Positions 5,235-6,175 of a DNA stretch of 6,175 bases are shown here, piece by piece. The DNA lies in the NCBI GenBank assembly GCA_947068385.1, contig CAMTBF010000237.1, forward strand, positions 1 to 6,175, in the 5' to 3' direction. Position 1 is the stretch's first letter. Every line of letters begins with the position of its first letter. Source of the DNA: an uncultured Lachnospiraceae bacterium. GTDB lineage: Bacteria > Bacillota > Clostridia > Lachnospirales > Lachnospiraceae. The notes beneath the pieces are model-generated. The model ran no database searches, was not told where the DNA came from, and saw only the letters and a program-made list of their open reading frames with translations. Made by a program: the position numbers and the translations under genes.

Positions 5235-6011
5235 TCAGCTGCGGAAGTTGGTGGGAGTCTGCCCTGTATATTTCTTGAACACCTTATAGAAATACCGGGG
5301 ATCCTCGTACCCCACAAGGTAAGAGACCTCCGAGGCGGGGATGTCCGTATCCCGCAGCAGGTCTTTGGCGGCTTCCATGCGTATCCTGGTGAGGTAGTCC
5401 AGGGGGGAGAGCCCTTCCTTCTTTTTGAACAGGGTGGAGAAATACCGGGGGTTCAGATGGAGATATTCCGCAAGGGTCTCGATGGAGACCGGCTCTCTGT
5501 AATGCTCCGCGAGATATCTCCGGGCCTGCTCCGTCACGGACAGGGGAGGCTCCGGCTCCTGGGGAGCGCCGTGCTTTGGAAGCAGGGCGTCAGAAGACAG
5601 AGGCGCAGCATCCTTCTGCAGCCGGGACAGCCGGGCGTGCACGGCCTGCTTCTCCAGGGCCTTCTCCAGGGCATCGAACAGGGATTCCTGCGTAATCGGC
5701 TTAAGGAGATAGCAGCAGGCATCATGGTACATGGCATCCTGTACATATTCGAACTCCGCATAGCCGCTGATTACGATGATGGAGGCAGGGATATGGGCGT
5801 TTTGGCAGCTCTGGATCAGGCTGAGCCCTGTCATGCCGTCCATCTGCACGTCAGTGATGATGATCTCCGGGCGCTCCCTCTGGGCGATGTCCCATGCCTC
5901 CAGGCCGTCCGCGGCTTGGAAGATTTCATCGAAGGCATAGTTCCCTTTTTTCAGCCGGGCGAGAATGGCTTCCCGAATCAGCGTCTCGTCGTCTGCTATC
6001 AATAATTTCAT
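5235..6011 (-). CDS. Response regulator with AraC-type DNA-binding domain (YesN-like)
   Basis: This 258-residue protein is a phosphorylation-controlled transcription factor. The receiver domain covers residues 1-122: acidic pair D7-D8, phospho-acceptor D54 in IITDVQM, switch serine S82 in VISGY, and K104 in LLKP. A linker rich in proline and charged residues follows (about 130-158). The AraC/XylS helix-turn-helix pair spans about 160-258, with SIETLAEYLHLNPRYFSTLFKKKEG (first HTH, 176-200) and the signature VGYEDPRYFYKVFKKYTGQTP (233-253). The linker is short for YesN proteins, many of which carry a long central region. Start 6011 has GAGAGG (6024-6019 on this strand) seven bases upstream; an ATG at 6026-6024 overlaps the kinase stop as ATGA but lacks a ribosome binding site. 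It is encoded just downstream of its likely kinase. Relatives often control carbohydrate uptake genes; none are visible here. Confidence 0.93.
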   Translation of the reverse strand: MKLLIADDETLIREAILARLKKGNYAFDEIFQAADGLEAWDIAQRERPEIIITDVQMDGMTGLSLIQSCQNAHIPASIIVISGYAEFEYVQDAMYHDACCYLLKPITQESLFDALEKALEKQAVHARLSRLQKDAAPLSSDALLPKHGAPQEPEPPLSVTEQARRYLAEHYREPVSIETLAEYLHLNPRYFSTLFKKKEGLSPLDYLTRIRMEAAKDLLRDTDIPASEVSYLVGYEDPRYFYKVFKKYTGQTPTNFRS

Positions 6012-6018
6012 GAAGATA

Positions 6019-6026
6019 CCTCTCAT
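6019..6026 (-). promoter_or_regulatory. Ribosome binding site overlapping the kinase stop codon
   Basis: On the minus strand the kinase stop TGA (6025-6023) runs directly into GAGAGG (6024-6019), the ribosome binding site for ATG 6011-6009. A ribosome ending the kinase would sit on this site, so translation of the two proteins is probably coupled. An ATGA start/stop overlap (6026-6023) offers a second possible coupled start 15 bases upstream. Confidence 0.7.
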
Positions 6027-6175
6027 ATGCGTGGAATCAGGAGCCACGTGCGCATGCCCTGTCCTTCTTTCGTGGTAATGGACAGCCGATAGGCGGCACC
6101 GAACTTCAGCCTCAGCCGATAATGGATGTTCAGGATTCCGATGCTTTCGTTCTGCTCCTGGAAATCATCGATGTC
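6023..6175 (-). CDS. Sensor histidine kinase, C-terminal end only (YesM-like, partial)
   Basis: The minus strand is open from the window edge to TGA at 6025-6023, giving the last 50 residues of a protein. The segment ESIGILNIHYRLRLKFG matches the G2-box region of YesM-type kinases, whose usual form is GIGLxNVxxRLxLxFG. It is followed by YRLSITTKEGQGMRTWLLIPRI, the closing beta strands of the HATPase_c ATP-binding domain (typically EGxGT...IPxx). The first glycine of the G2 box is serine here. The protein would autophosphorylate and pass phosphate to the response regulator encoded 11 bases downstream. The N-terminal membrane sensor and the phospho-accepting histidine lie beyond the window. Confidence 0.85.
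   Translation of the reverse strand, partial: DIDDFQEQNESIGILNIHYRLRLKFGAAYRLSITTKEGQGMRTWLLIPRI

Noticed and set aside
2671..5317. Two long minus-strand open frames opposite scpA/scpB and the dacB-like gene.
   Set aside because: Both lie antisense to well-recognised genes, show no family signature and have low-complexity composition typical of antisense frames in GC-rich DNA.
1..6175. CRISPR arrays, insertion sequences, tRNA or rRNA genes, and phage or toxin-antitoxin modules.
   Set aside because: No spaced direct repeats, terminal inverted repeats, transposase motifs, cloverleaf or rRNA sequence were seen on either strand.

Overview
The window is GC-rich coding DNA from a Gram-positive, probably endospore-forming clostridium. 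The protein style and high G/C third positions fit Lachnospiraceae, but this is judged by eye, not by database search. Evidence for a Firmicute host: a ScpA/ScpB pair, two secreted low-molecular-weight D,D-carboxypeptidases (penicillin-binding protein family S11), purine-rich Shine-Dalgarno sites, and a YesM/YesN-type two-component pair. There is no gene-free stretch longer than about 160 bases and no sign of mobile DNA.

Layout. Bases 1-36 may be the tail of an upstream plus-strand gene, followed by a terminator-like hairpin (45-69). A DacF-like carboxypeptidase follows (153-1313). After an extended -10 promoter and a long leader hairpin comes a membrane-anchored calcineurin-like metallophosphoesterase (1418-2293). 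A good sigma-A promoter overlapping that gene's stop codon (2290-2318) leads into scpA (2374-3126) and scpB (3172-3741). The 45-base gap between them is packed with G-runs. A second, DacB-like carboxypeptidase (3818-5197) closes the plus-strand series. On the minus strand, converging on it, lie an AraC-type response regulator (5235-6011) and, cut by the window edge, the C-terminus of its sensor histidine kinase (6023-6175).

How they fit together. ScpA and ScpB are the non-SMC subunits of bacterial condensin, which compacts and segregates chromosomes. The carboxypeptidases trim the terminal D-Ala from peptidoglycan stem peptides outside the membrane. The order scpA-scpB-dacB resembles Bacillus subtilis, where dacB (spore cortex PBP5*) lies just downstream of scpAB, so the second carboxypeptidase may act in sporulation. 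Weak matches to sporulation sigma-factor promoters ahead of both carboxypeptidase genes agree with that but do not prove it. The two-component pair is a separate module, and its target genes are not in the window.

No clearly new system is visible. The best leads are small regulatory structures: the metallophosphoesterase leader hairpin with a possible pseudoknot to the ribosome-binding site, a putative G-quadruplex over the scpB ribosome-binding site, and an 8-base tandem repeat inside the DacB-like gene.
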